Below, piece after piece: positions 1-5,697 of a stretch of DNA of 5,708 bases. A program made the position numbers and the translations under genes. The stretch is taken from contig CAYLWP010000169.1 of assembly GCA_964387365.1 (NCBI GenBank), positions 1-5,708 of the forward strand. The letters run 5' to 3'. Origin of the DNA: COE1 sp964387365 (GTDB lineage: Bacteria; Bacillota; Clostridia; Lachnospirales; Lachnospiraceae). Below the pieces are notes generated by a model. It made no database searches. It saw only the letters and a program-made list of their open reading frames with translations, and was not told the origin of the DNA. Each line of letters begins with the position of its first letter. The stretch's first letter is position 1.

Positions 1-77
1 TAGTTGCGGGATTTTATTTGCCGAATTCTGCTGGATTTAGTTTACCATTTACATTATGATACAACATCATATTTAGC

Positions 78-533
78 TTGGTTCAATGTGCCATAGATAC
101 GATGATAAAGCAACATATTTTTCAATGGGACGCGCTCTATCCTGATGAAGAGATTTTGCGAGAGGATATCTGTAAAAAACAATTGTATGTTGGAGTTATT
201 GATGGACAGATTGCAGTCATATATGTCTTAAACCGGGAATGTGATGAAGAATATCAAAATGGTAAATGGAAGCATGAAGAACAAGACTTTTATGTGATAC
301 ATAGACTGTGTGTAAACCCTTTTTTCCAAAAACGAGGCGTTGGTCGCATGACGATGCAGCATATCGAAAAGGAAGTATTATTAAAGGGCGTGCAGGCAAT
401 CAGATTAGATGCATTTACAGAAAATCCATTTGCGTTAAGGCTATATCACTATTTGGGGTATCATGAAGTGGGATATGTTGAGTGGCGTAAAGGCAGGTTC
501 GGTTTGATGGAAAAGTACTTGGAGAAGGAATGA
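78..533 (+). CDS. GNAT-family N-acetyltransferase, probably 5'-truncated
   Basis: This encodes a 151-residue protein of the GNAT superfamily, whose members move an acetyl group from acetyl-CoA to an amine; the substrate cannot be told from sequence. The acetyl-CoA pyrophosphate loop is visible as QKRGVG (residues 84-89), preceded by the strand IHRLCVNP. The C-terminal signature ENPFALRLYHYLGY lies at 115-128. The segment AIDTMIKQHIFQWDALYP near the N terminus is typical of a Firmicutes subgroup. In that family about 12-20 further residues (the first beta strand, usually M-I-R-K-A-like) precede it. Here the frame is closed by TGA at 57-59, leaving only six codons upstream of the TTG at 78. Neither TTG 78 nor the in-frame ATG 102 has a visible Shine-Dalgarno site. 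The gene may therefore be a 5'-deleted remnant, or be translated weakly from one of these starts. Family is confident; start and integrity are not. Confidence 0.75.
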   Translation: MVQCAIDTMIKQHIFQWDALYPDEEILREDICKKQLYVGVIDGQIAVIYVLNRECDEEYQNGKWKHEEQDFYVIHRLCVNPFFQKRGVGRMTMQHIEKEVLLKGVQAIRLDAFTENPFALRLYHYLGYHEVGYVEWRKGRFGLMEKYLEKE

Positions 534-574
534 AAATACAGGAGTGCAGAATAAACTTTTGTAATCCGAATGTG

Positions 575-583
575 AGGGAGGAG
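575..583 (+). promoter_or_regulatory. Strong Shine-Dalgarno site of the small membrane protein
   Basis: AGGGAGGAG is close to a full match to the anti-Shine-Dalgarno of 16S rRNA and sits nine bases before the ATG at 591 (measured from GGAGG). It fixes the start of the 106-residue protein and supports it as a real gene. Confidence 0.75.
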
Positions 584-590
584 AGCTTAT

Positions 591-911
591 ATGTTTGATA
601 TTTGGATAGGAGAACAGAATTTGACGATACTTATGATAATGTTCTCAGCTATTGTCGTTTTGCCTGTTCAACTGTTGTTTTGCTTTAAGGGAAAGACAAG
701 AGCTGTCCGTTTCATACCTATTATCCTATTTTCGGTATTACTGATAGCTGCTATTATCATGTATTTCATGGCTAGTGGCTGGAATGGATTGTTTTATATT
801 GTTGGAGCAATTTATGCAGTATTTATGCTGATTGTGTGTGGAATTGGCTGGGGAATCCGGGCAATTGTGAATATGATAAAAAATAGACTAACTATTAAAA
901 GTCAAGTCTAA
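591..911 (+). CDS. Small three-helix membrane protein of unknown function
   Basis: This is a 106-residue hydrophobic protein I do not recognise. Three probable membrane segments are visible: about residues 11-32 (rich in I, L, M, V), 41-62 and 66-88. Short basic stretches lie between and after them (KGKTR near 33-37, KNR near 97-99), which suggests the usual positive-inside arrangement. There is no cleavable signal peptide and no catalytic motif. The ATG is well supported by the Shine-Dalgarno sequence AGGGAGGAG at 575-583, with nine bases between GGAGG and the start. It lies 57 bases after the acetyltransferase stop on the same strand, so co-transcription is possible, and no intervening terminator is visible. 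It could be a small transport accessory or an immunity-like protein, but nothing in the sequence selects between these. Confidence 0.7.
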   Translation: MFDIWIGEQNLTILMIMFSAIVVLPVQLLFCFKGKTRAVRFIPIILFSVLLIAAIIMYFMASGWNGLFYIVGAIYAVFMLIVCGIGWGIRAIVNMIKNRLTIKSQV

Positions 912-984
912 AAATGAATTTTTCAAATGAATTGCAGAAATGCATTTCAGATAAAATTGTACTTTAAAAACTGCATGACAAATA

Positions 985-1004
985 GAGTGTCGCTATCGGC
1001 ACTC
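985..1004 (-). other. Hairpin downstream of the transposase remnant
   Basis: GAGTGTC (985-991) and GGCACTC (998-1004) form a 7-bp stem with one G-T pair around the six-base loop GCTATC. It lies 25 bases past the transposase stop and, read on the minus strand, is followed only by the weak tract CTATTTGTC. It could be a weak terminator of the transposase gene or a structured part of the element's right end. IS110 elements lack the inverted terminal repeats that would fix the boundary. Confidence 0.4.
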
Positions 1005-1029
1005 ATAAAAAGGGTGTTTACAGAAAAAA

Positions 1030-1686
1030 TTATGATGTTTTGATATATGCGTGTCCAGATTTTTCAAGTGCGTAAATTACACGCACAAGTTTCTTTGTAG
1101 CGTGAGATAATGCAACATTGTAATGCTTTCCTTCAGCACGTTTCTTTGCTAAGTAAGCCACAAAGGATGCATCCCATTGACAGACGTATTTGGTTGCATT
1201 GTAAAGCGCGTATCGCAGATATCGTGAACCACGTTTTTCCATGTGGGAATAACAGTTGTCGAGTTGTCCTGATTGATATGTAGAAGGGGACATGCCAGCA
1301 AAAGCAAGTATTTTATCGGGAGAATCAAAACTGCTAAAATCGCCGATTTCCGCAATAATCATTGCGCCCATACGATAGTTAATACCTGGAATAGTAAGAA
1401 TTGGGGAATTGATTTCATCCATAATTAATCTAATTTCATTTTCAATTTCTTCAATCTCGGTATCCAGTTCACGGATAAGCTTGATAGTGTGCTTCAACTC
1501 CAAGGATTTTGCAGGCATATGAGAGCCAATAGAGGCTCTGGCAGCCTCACGAAACATGATGGCTGTATCTTTACCATATCTGCCTTTGGAACTTTCAGAA
1601 AGCAAGTTTGTGAGCCTTGTAAGATGTGCGGATGCAATAGCAGCAGCACTTGGAAATTCAGAAAGTAAAGCATAAGCAGATACCAT
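1030..1686 (-). pseudogene. IS110-family transposase, C-terminal fragment
   Basis: The open frame of 218 residues matches the C-terminal half of IS110/IS116/IS902 transposases. Visible pieces are the linker LTRLTNLLSESSKGRYGKD (22-40), a long acidic/basic helix likely to form a coiled coil (about 62-95), and the Transposase_20 core starting at TIPGI (98-102). The conserved segment GMSPSTYQSGQ (131-141) contains the region of the catalytic serine of this family, and KRGSRYLRYAL (151-161) follows. The N-terminal RuvC-like DEDD domain of roughly 150-180 residues is missing: family similarity starts right at the first residues (VSAYALLSEFP). Upstream the same frame runs only about 14 further codons, with no recognisable transposase sequence, to a stop at 1726-1728. 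The ATG at 1686 is therefore only the first methionine of a truncated frame and has no visible Shine-Dalgarno site. Loss of the DEDD half should abolish transposition. Confidence 0.85.
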
Positions 1687-1694
1687 ATGAAGTG

Positions 1695-2111
1695 ATGGAA
1701 CTAGCTTTTCTAATTGCTGCCGGATTCATTCCTGTTGACAGTGTATGTATTTATGATATGGAATCTGATACGCTGTTATGGGAGGACATGGGGTATTATA
1801 CACATGCATCCTCGTGGTCGCCGTCCGGTAAATATCTTGCATTGGCTCGTTCAGCACGAACCTGGAGCTCTGTTACCATTATTGAGACAAGCAGCTGGAC
1901 AAGCTGGGAAGTGACCTTGCCTGATGGAAGTAACATACTGGAGTATACTTTTCTTCCAGATGATGAGCCATGGGGAGAAAGGTTGGATGAAAGTACGTTG
2001 AGGCTGATTGTTGGTCGTGGCGAAGAGACTGACGGACATCCGCAGCGGGTATATCACTGTTCCGTTACTATGGAAAATGGGCAATTGTCCGGAATAACGA
2101 CAGAAGAATAG
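1695..2111 (+). pseudogene. C-terminal fragment of a beta-propeller (WD40/TolB-like) protein
   Basis: About 138 codons encode what looks like the last blades of a beta-propeller. The repeat signature WSPSGKYLAL (residues 41-50 from the ATG at 1695) is typical of TolB/WD40-like blades (WSPDGKYLA), preceded by the strand-turn IYDMESDTLLWED (19-31). Later strands VTIIETSSW and STLRLIVGRG fit another blade. A propeller needs four to eight blades, so most of the protein is missing on the 5' side, where the sequence meets the IS110 remnant. The frame continues upstream to an ATG at 1650, but that part is antisense to the transposase fragment and is not real coding. No Shine-Dalgarno site precedes ATG 1650 or 1695. 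The parent protein was probably an envelope or secreted protein, judging by family; no signal peptide survives to test that. Confidence 0.6.
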
Positions 2112-2140
2112 AGTCAAGCTACGGCTCCCGTAGCTTGACT
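2112..2140 (-). terminator. Perfect hairpin at the end of the recombinase gene
   Basis: AGTCAAGCTACGG (2112-2124) and CCGTAGCTTGACT (2128-2140) form a perfect 13-bp stem around a three-base loop. It contains the recombinase stop codon (2119-2121) and its last five codons. On the minus strand it is followed by a mixed tract (CTATTCTTC), so it is a poor classical intrinsic terminator but a very stable structure. It lies between two convergent frames whose stops are only seven bases apart, so it may stop transcription or protect the mRNA 3' end from either side. Confidence 0.55.
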
Positions 2141-3171
2141 GCATTGGCAGCGCTGCGTCGTCTGTTGTCTTCAATCGCAGCGTAGTGCTTTTTGGTGGTG
2201 TTGACATCTTTGTGTCCGAGTACATCTGCAACGAGATAGATATCGCCTGTTTCACGGTAAAGGGATGTGCCGTAGGTACTTCTAAGCTTGTGCGGTGTGA
2301 TTTTTTTCAGGCTTGTAACAAGAGAAGAATATTTTTTAACGAGCTTCTCGACGGCACGTACAGAGATACGCTTATTCTGCATGGAGAGGAATAGCGCTTC
2401 CTCATGTCCCTCGGCAGGAATGATGTGATGTCTCTGCTCCAGATAATCACTTAATGCGGTTGCAACCTCGTCGCCAAAGTAAACAACGGCTTCATAACCG
2501 CCCTTGCGGCGTATCTTGATTCCGTTGTTTTTGCAGTCGATGTCTTTAAGGTCGATGCCGACACATTCAGACACACGCATTCCTGTTCCGAGCAGGAGTG
2601 TAAGCAGTGCCACATCACGAATCTTTGTTTTTTCGTGGTAGTGTAGCTGCTGTTTTGACAGCTTTTCACCGGATTCCACGGTATCGAGCAGAATGGCAAC
2701 CTCATCGGCATCCAGCCTTACAATTTCCTTCTGATGCAGCTTGGGCATAGGAACAAGAGCTGCGGGATTTTTCTCAATCAGCTCATTACGGTAGAAGTAG
2801 TTGTAAAAGCTTCGTAAGGACGCTAATTTTCTTGATTTTCCGCGTTCATCATTCATATATTCCTTGCCGTCTTTGATGTAGTAGGAGCAGTATTCGAGAT
2901 ATTCCTCAATATCAAGTCTTGTTATCTGGTCGAGTATGGATAACGGATATTCCTCGATTTTCATCTTTTTAAAAACAGGATTTTTCTCATGCAGGTATTC
3001 AAAAAACACGCGCAGGTCATATGCATAGGCAATTCTTGTTCGTGAGGAGGTATATTCCTGCATTCCCCTGAAATATTGGGCGCAGAAAGGTGGAAGTGTT
3101 TCCAGCAGCTCCCTTAGATGTAAAATATTCTTTTTATTCTGTTCCTCATGATAGTTTGAATTATTTTCCAA
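2119..3171 (-). CDS. Xer-type tyrosine recombinase
   Basis: This 350-residue protein is a tyrosine recombinase of the phage-integrase superfamily, acting on DNA in the cytoplasm by cutting and rejoining strands through a phosphotyrosine. The N-terminal SAM-like core-binding domain spans about 28-135 (YTSSRTRIAYAYDLRVFFEYL, then SLRSFYNYF). The catalytic domain spans about 150-340. All expected active-site residues are visible: R199 (GTGMRVSE), K223 (RRKGG), H294 and R297 (HKLR), H320 (LGHKD) and the nucleophile Y330 (KKHYAAI). Length and N-terminal layout resemble XerS-like single-recombinase proteins of Firmicutes (about 356 residues) more than XerC/XerD (about 300). I cannot prove it is the chromosome-dimer resolvase, and no dif-like site is recognisable here. 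Translation starts at TTG 3171, which overlaps the end of ttcA by 11 bases; GGATGGG lies 10-13 bases upstream. It is probably co-transcribed and translationally coupled with ttcA. Confidence 0.9.
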   Translation of the reverse strand: MENNSNYHEEQNKKNILHLRELLETLPPFCAQYFRGMQEYTSSRTRIAYAYDLRVFFEYLHEKNPVFKKMKIEEYPLSILDQITRLDIEEYLEYCSYYIKDGKEYMNDERGKSRKLASLRSFYNYFYRNELIEKNPAALVPMPKLHQKEIVRLDADEVAILLDTVESGEKLSKQQLHYHEKTKIRDVALLTLLLGTGMRVSECVGIDLKDIDCKNNGIKIRRKGGYEAVVYFGDEVATALSDYLEQRHHIIPAEGHEEALFLSMQNKRISVRAVEKLVKKYSSLVTSLKKITPHKLRSTYGTSLYRETGDIYLVADVLGHKDVNTTKKHYAAIEDNRRRSAANAVKLREP

Positions 3172-3889
3172 TGTAATTTTCCCATCCTTTCAAATCGCTT
3201 CGTAAAATGGCAGTGAACATTCTTTCCTTTACACCGGGATTTTCGCGGTTTAACTGAGCGAGTAACTGTGTTATATATTCACGTTTGGTGTTCCCGTCAG
3301 CAGGGCAGGGACTTTTTACAACAGGAACTTGATATTTATTTACAAAGCCAATGACATCGACTTCATTGACATACATCAATGGTCGTATAACTGTCAGATC
3401 CATTCTGTCCAGATAAGTTACAGGCGAAAACGTGTGGAAACGTCCCTCGAAAATCAGCGACATAAGCATGGTAACCACAACATCATCCTTATGATGGGCA
3501 TAAGCAATCTTATTACAGCCTAAAGATTTCATTGCTTCGTTTAAGGCACCCTTACGCATCTTAGCGCAGAGCGCACAGGGATTATCTTCCTTTCTGTCCT
3601 CAAAAACAATCTTGGCGATATCTGTTTTTACCACTTTATAAGGAACCTGCAGCTCCTCACAAAGCTCAATTATTTTGTCCAGATTCAGATTCTTGAATCC
3701 GAGATCTACGGTTACTGCGTATAATTCGAACTTTTTTGGATAAAATCTTCTTAGACCGTTTAATGCATGCAGGAGTGCGAGACTGTCCTTGCCGCCCGAT
3801 ATACCGACAGCGATTTTATCTCCTTCCTCTATCATCTGAAAATCATCAATTGCTCTTCTTACATAACTCATTAGCTGTTGCAGCTTCAT
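3161..3889 (-). CDS. ttcA: tRNA 2-thiocytidine biosynthesis protein, TtcA family
   Basis: The product (242 residues from ATG 3889) is a cytoplasmic PP-loop ATPase of the TtcA family, which adenylates and thiolates cytidine 32 in certain tRNAs using an iron-sulfur cluster. Counting from TTG 3901, the PP-loop SGGKDS lies at 35-40. The paired cysteines are in PCALC (C109, C112), and the third cysteine of the TtcA type is in KSPCPADG (C199). Together these are the expected cluster ligands. The conserved HHKDD follows at 136-140. I prefer ATG 3889 over TTG 3901: the Shine-Dalgarno AGAAAGG (3909-3903) is one base from the TTG, too close to work, but 13 from the ATG, and homologues I recall begin M-K-L-Q. 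Length is somewhat below the Escherichia coli enzyme (about 310), as is common for Firmicutes members. The exact tRNA target is inferred from family only. Confidence 0.87.
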   Translation of the reverse strand: MKLQQLMSYVRRAIDDFQMIEEGDKIAVGISGGKDSLALLHALNGLRRFYPKKFELYAVTVDLGFKNLNLDKIIELCEELQVPYKVVKTDIAKIVFEDRKEDNPCALCAKMRKGALNEAMKSLGCNKIAYAHHKDDVVVTMLMSLIFEGRFHTFSPVTYLDRMDLTVIRPLMYVNEVDVIGFVNKYQVPVVKSPCPADGNTKREYITQLLAQLNRENPGVKERMFTAILRSDLKGWENYIGK

Positions 3890-3902
3890 TTTTCGACTCA
3901 AA

Positions 3903-3909
3903 CCTTTCT
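3903..3909 (-). promoter_or_regulatory. Shine-Dalgarno site deciding the ttcA start
   Basis: AGAAAGG on the minus strand is one base upstream of the possible TTG start (3901) and 13 bases upstream of the ATG (3889). Only the ATG gives workable spacing, so it is the better start although the spacer is rather long. Confidence 0.5.
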
Positions 3910-3922
3910 AAAATTACTTTTT

Positions 3923-3951
3923 TTTACAATGTAATAATGTTATACTATAGA
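3923..3951 (+). promoter_or_regulatory. Probable promoter of the AI-2E-family transporter gene
   Basis: TTTACA (3923-3928) and TATAGA (3946-3951) are separated by 17 bases and resemble sigma-A -35 and -10 boxes, placing a start near 3958 and a leader of about 80 bases. An overlapping TATACT at 3941 is a better -10 box but has no matching -35 at good spacing. The region is the divergent gap between ttcA and the transporter; no convincing ttcA promoter could be picked on the minus strand. Confidence 0.45.
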
Positions 3952-3969
3952 TATCCTTTGAACGGATAT
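3951..3969. repeat. Short inverted repeat next to the transporter promoter
   Basis: ATATCC (3951-3956) and GGATAT (3964-3969) form a perfect 6-bp inverted repeat around TTTGAAC, touching the proposed -10 box and the predicted transcription start. A run of six T follows (3969-3974). It could be an operator, a very early attenuator hairpin, or chance in AT-rich DNA. Confidence 0.3.
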
Positions 3970-4016
3970 TTTTTCAAATCTATTATATATCAAAATGAGC
4001 TACATTCCAATAAGAT

Positions 4017-4023
4017 AGGAGAG
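4017..4023 (+). promoter_or_regulatory. Shine-Dalgarno site deciding the transporter start
   Basis: AGGAGAG precedes ATG 4036 by 12 bases. The open frame extends 300 bases further upstream, but that part runs antisense through the ttcA 5' end and the promoter region. This site, together with the start of family-like sequence, fixes the true start at 4036. Confidence 0.6.
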
Positions 4024-4035
4024 TACAATTATTTT

Positions 4036-5406
4036 ATGAAAAGAAACAAAAACCATCTCAAATGGGGAATTACCGCATTTCTTGTAATTCTCGCAAGCCT
4101 TATTTCATACTATGCCATATTTCATCTTGATAGTTTAACGGGAATATTTAATCAGATTATAGTTATTTTAATGCCGGTAATTGATGGATTAATTATCGCT
4201 TATTTGCTGACCCCGCTTTTAAACGTATTGGAGAGAAGGATAACAAAGCCATTATTTAAGCTGTTGCCTTTTGAGGTGAAGTGGAAGACTAAGAGAATGT
4301 TTTCCATTTTGATTACCTTTGCCATTACGTTTTTTGCATTCTATGTATTTTTTGCCATGATAATTCCGCAGATTACAACCAGTATCAGAACGATTATTGA
4401 GCAGTTCCCAAGCTATATTAATACGTTGACTGTATGGATTAATAAGATTTTTAGCGATAATCCTAACATCGGACCGTTTGTCAATGATTTATTAAGCAGG
4501 TATTCCATTAACATTGGTGAGTTTGTTAACTCCAAGGTGATTCCACAGATCAATACGATTATCAGAACGGTTTCCGTTAGTGTGTATTCTGCTTTCAAGG
4601 AAATCTGGAATCTGATTATCGGTTTCATTATTTCCATCTATCTGCTTGGCAGCAAGGAACGTTTTGCTGCGCAGGCAAAAAAAATCGTTTATGCATTTTT
4701 CTCTTTAGATACTTCGAACCGTTTTATCAGCAATGTGCGATTTGCCAATAAAACCTTCGGTGGTTTCTTCGTGGGAAAGATTATAGATTCGATTATTATC
4801 GGTATTCTGTGCTTTATCTGTACAAGCCTGATGGGCACGCCGTTTAACGTGTTAATCAGTGTAATTGTCGGTGTGACAAATGTCATTCCGTTTTTCGGAC
4901 CGTTTTTGGGCGCCATTCCGTCAACCTTGCTTGTATTGTTCATTGACCCGTTGCAGGCGCTGTACTTTGTGATTTTTGTATTTCTTCTTCAACAGGTCGA
5001 TGGTAATATTATCGGACCCAAGATTTTGGGAAGTTCTACGGGACTTTCAAGCTTCTGGGTTATTTTCTCGATTACGTTATTCGGCGGCATTTGGGGAATT
5101 CTTGGTATGGTTGTCGGTGTACCGATTTTTGCAGTGATATTTGCTTCCATCAAGTCTTTAACCGAGTCAAGACTGAAGCTGAAGGAGCTGCCGGCTGAGA
5201 CTGCGAAGTATCTGCAATTGCTTTATATCAAGCCTGAGGAGTTGGAGATGGTTAATTTTTCCGAGGAGGATGAGAAACCGTTTTCGCAGATTACAGAGAT
5301 TCAGTTAAAAGTAAAAAACGTAAAGCATGCAAACAGTTCTAAGATAAAGGGAGCTGCGAAAAACAGCAAGGAAGAACAAAAAGAGAATGCTCAGGATAAT
5401 GAGTGA
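4036..5406 (+). CDS. AI-2E (PerM/YdiK-type) family transporter
   Basis: This encodes a 456-residue polytopic membrane protein of the AI-2E transporter family (PF01594), the family of TqsA, YdiK and PerM. Members have been linked to export of the signal AI-2 and to cation/proton exchange, so the substrate here is open. About eight membrane segments can be seen: roughly 12-30, 39-58, 88-112, 190-206, 247-266, 270-300, 305-325 and 338-370. Between the third and fourth lies the long extracytoplasmic stretch typical of the family. Diagnostic motifs are YLLTPLLNVLE (56-66), NVIPFFGPFLGAIPS (282-296), DGNIIGPKILG (322-332) and GIWGILGMVVGVPIFAV (351-367). After the last helix comes an unusually long hydrophilic tail (about 375-456), ending in a lysine/glutamate-rich, apparently disordered stretch; most members are nearer 350-400 residues. 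The gene is divergent from ttcA and appears monocistronic, closed by a terminator. Confidence 0.88.
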   Translation: MKRNKNHLKWGITAFLVILASLISYYAIFHLDSLTGIFNQIIVILMPVIDGLIIAYLLTPLLNVLERRITKPLFKLLPFEVKWKTKRMFSILITFAITFFAFYVFFAMIIPQITTSIRTIIEQFPSYINTLTVWINKIFSDNPNIGPFVNDLLSRYSINIGEFVNSKVIPQINTIIRTVSVSVYSAFKEIWNLIIGFIISIYLLGSKERFAAQAKKIVYAFFSLDTSNRFISNVRFANKTFGGFFVGKIIDSIIIGILCFICTSLMGTPFNVLISVIVGVTNVIPFFGPFLGAIPSTLLVLFIDPLQALYFVIFVFLLQQVDGNIIGPKILGSSTGLSSFWVIFSITLFGGIWGILGMVVGVPIFAVIFASIKSLTESRLKLKELPAETAKYLQLLYIKPEELEMVNFSEEDEKPFSQITEIQLKVKNVKHANSSKIKGAAKNSKEEQKENAQDNE

Positions 5407-5445
5407 AGATAATAAAGAATAAAAGTGTTTCATCTTATCAATGAT

Positions 5446-5492
5446 AAAAGTATTCTGATTTTTACAATTAGTAATTACAGAATACTTTTTTT
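5446..5492 (+). terminator. Intrinsic terminator of the AI-2E-family transporter gene
   Basis: AAAAGTATTCTG (5446-5457) and CAGAATACTTTT (5478-5489) form a perfect 12-bp stem around a 20-base AT-rich loop, followed by T through 5492 (seven T in all). It begins 40 bases after the transporter stop. The AAAA before the stem also gives a U-tract on the other strand, so it may work in both directions. Confidence 0.8.
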
Positions 5493-5564
5493 ATTGTCAT
5501 TCGTGACTTAATAAAATGTTAAATAATATGTAAAGAAACTTGATGAGATTTAATATGTGATGCA

Positions 5565-5612
5565 TTTGTCAGAAAAGTATTTGACAAAAAATTATATCAC
5601 ACAACTTTTCTG
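5565..5612. repeat. Nested inverted repeats upstream of the 3' promoter
   Basis: Two inverted repeats overlap. TTTGTCA (5565-5571) pairs with TGACAAA (5582-5588), and CAGAAAAGT (5570-5578) pairs perfectly with ACTTTTCTG (5604-5612), which is followed by TTTTC. The two pairings share bases and exclude each other. This could be a weak terminator, a switching leader or a set of operator half-sites. Confidence 0.35.
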
Positions 5613-5617
5613 TTTTC

Positions 5618-5647
5618 TTGATTATATTTGATGTTATAACATATAAT
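5618..5647 (+). promoter_or_regulatory. Candidate sigma-A promoter for a gene beyond the window
   Basis: TTGATT (5618-5623) and TATAAT (5642-5647) have an 18-base spacer and fit a vegetative promoter. A 12-bp perfect palindrome, ATGTTATAACAT (5631-5642), fills the second half of the spacer and touches the -10 box, the position of many repressor operators. AT-richness makes chance matches likely. Confidence 0.4.
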
Positions 5648-5683
5648 AAACATAAAAGTATACAAAAATGAATAATATGTGAC

Positions 5684-5697
5684 TACATATATATGTA
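5684..5697. repeat. 14-bp palindrome TACATATATATGTA
   Basis: This perfect palindrome lies about 37 bases downstream of the candidate -10 box, in the predicted leader of the next transcript. It may be an operator or a chance product of the TA-rich composition. Confidence 0.3.

Larger units (their letters stand above)
985..1690 (-). mobile_element. Truncated IS110-family insertion sequence (approximate limits)
   Basis: The stretch holds the 3' half of an IS110-family transposase gene and some of its downstream flank. An intact IS110 transposase is about 400 residues, with an N-terminal RuvC-like DEDD domain and a C-terminal catalytic-serine domain; only the second is present. In the IS110 group proper, the bridge RNA that guides target choice lies upstream of the transposase, on the deleted side, so that part is gone as well. 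The left limit is uncertain because this family has no inverted terminal repeats. The right limit is set where transposase similarity stops and the plus-strand propeller remnant takes over. The remnant cannot move by itself. Confidence 0.6.

Noticed and set aside
1..94. A short open frame in the first 94 bases as the tail of an upstream gene
   Set aside because: It is only about 30 codons, begins right after a stop at base 1, overlaps the acetyltransferase start, and matches nothing I recognise.
937..948. Palindrome GAAATGCATTTC as a possible terminator or operator
   Set aside because: It has no loop and no T-run, so it is not a terminator, and no nearby promoter gives it an operator role.
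912..1029. An IS110 bridge RNA downstream of the transposase
   Set aside because: Only one short hairpin is visible in 118 bases, without the paired internal loops of a bridge RNA; in the IS110 group that RNA lies upstream of the transposase, which is deleted here.
1851..2255. A 134-codon minus-strand open frame
   Set aside because: It overlaps both the propeller remnant and the recombinase 3' end, crosses the hairpin, and has no recognisable motif; the other frames explain the coding.
2451..2711. An 86-codon minus-strand open frame within the recombinase
   Set aside because: It is a shifted-frame shadow of the recombinase catalytic domain, which has intact motifs in its own frame.
3736..4035. 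The 100-codon upstream extension of the AI-2E-family transporter frame
   Set aside because: It runs antisense through the ttcA 5' end and across the promoter region, has no family similarity, and a Shine-Dalgarno site with family-like sequence marks ATG 4036 as the start.
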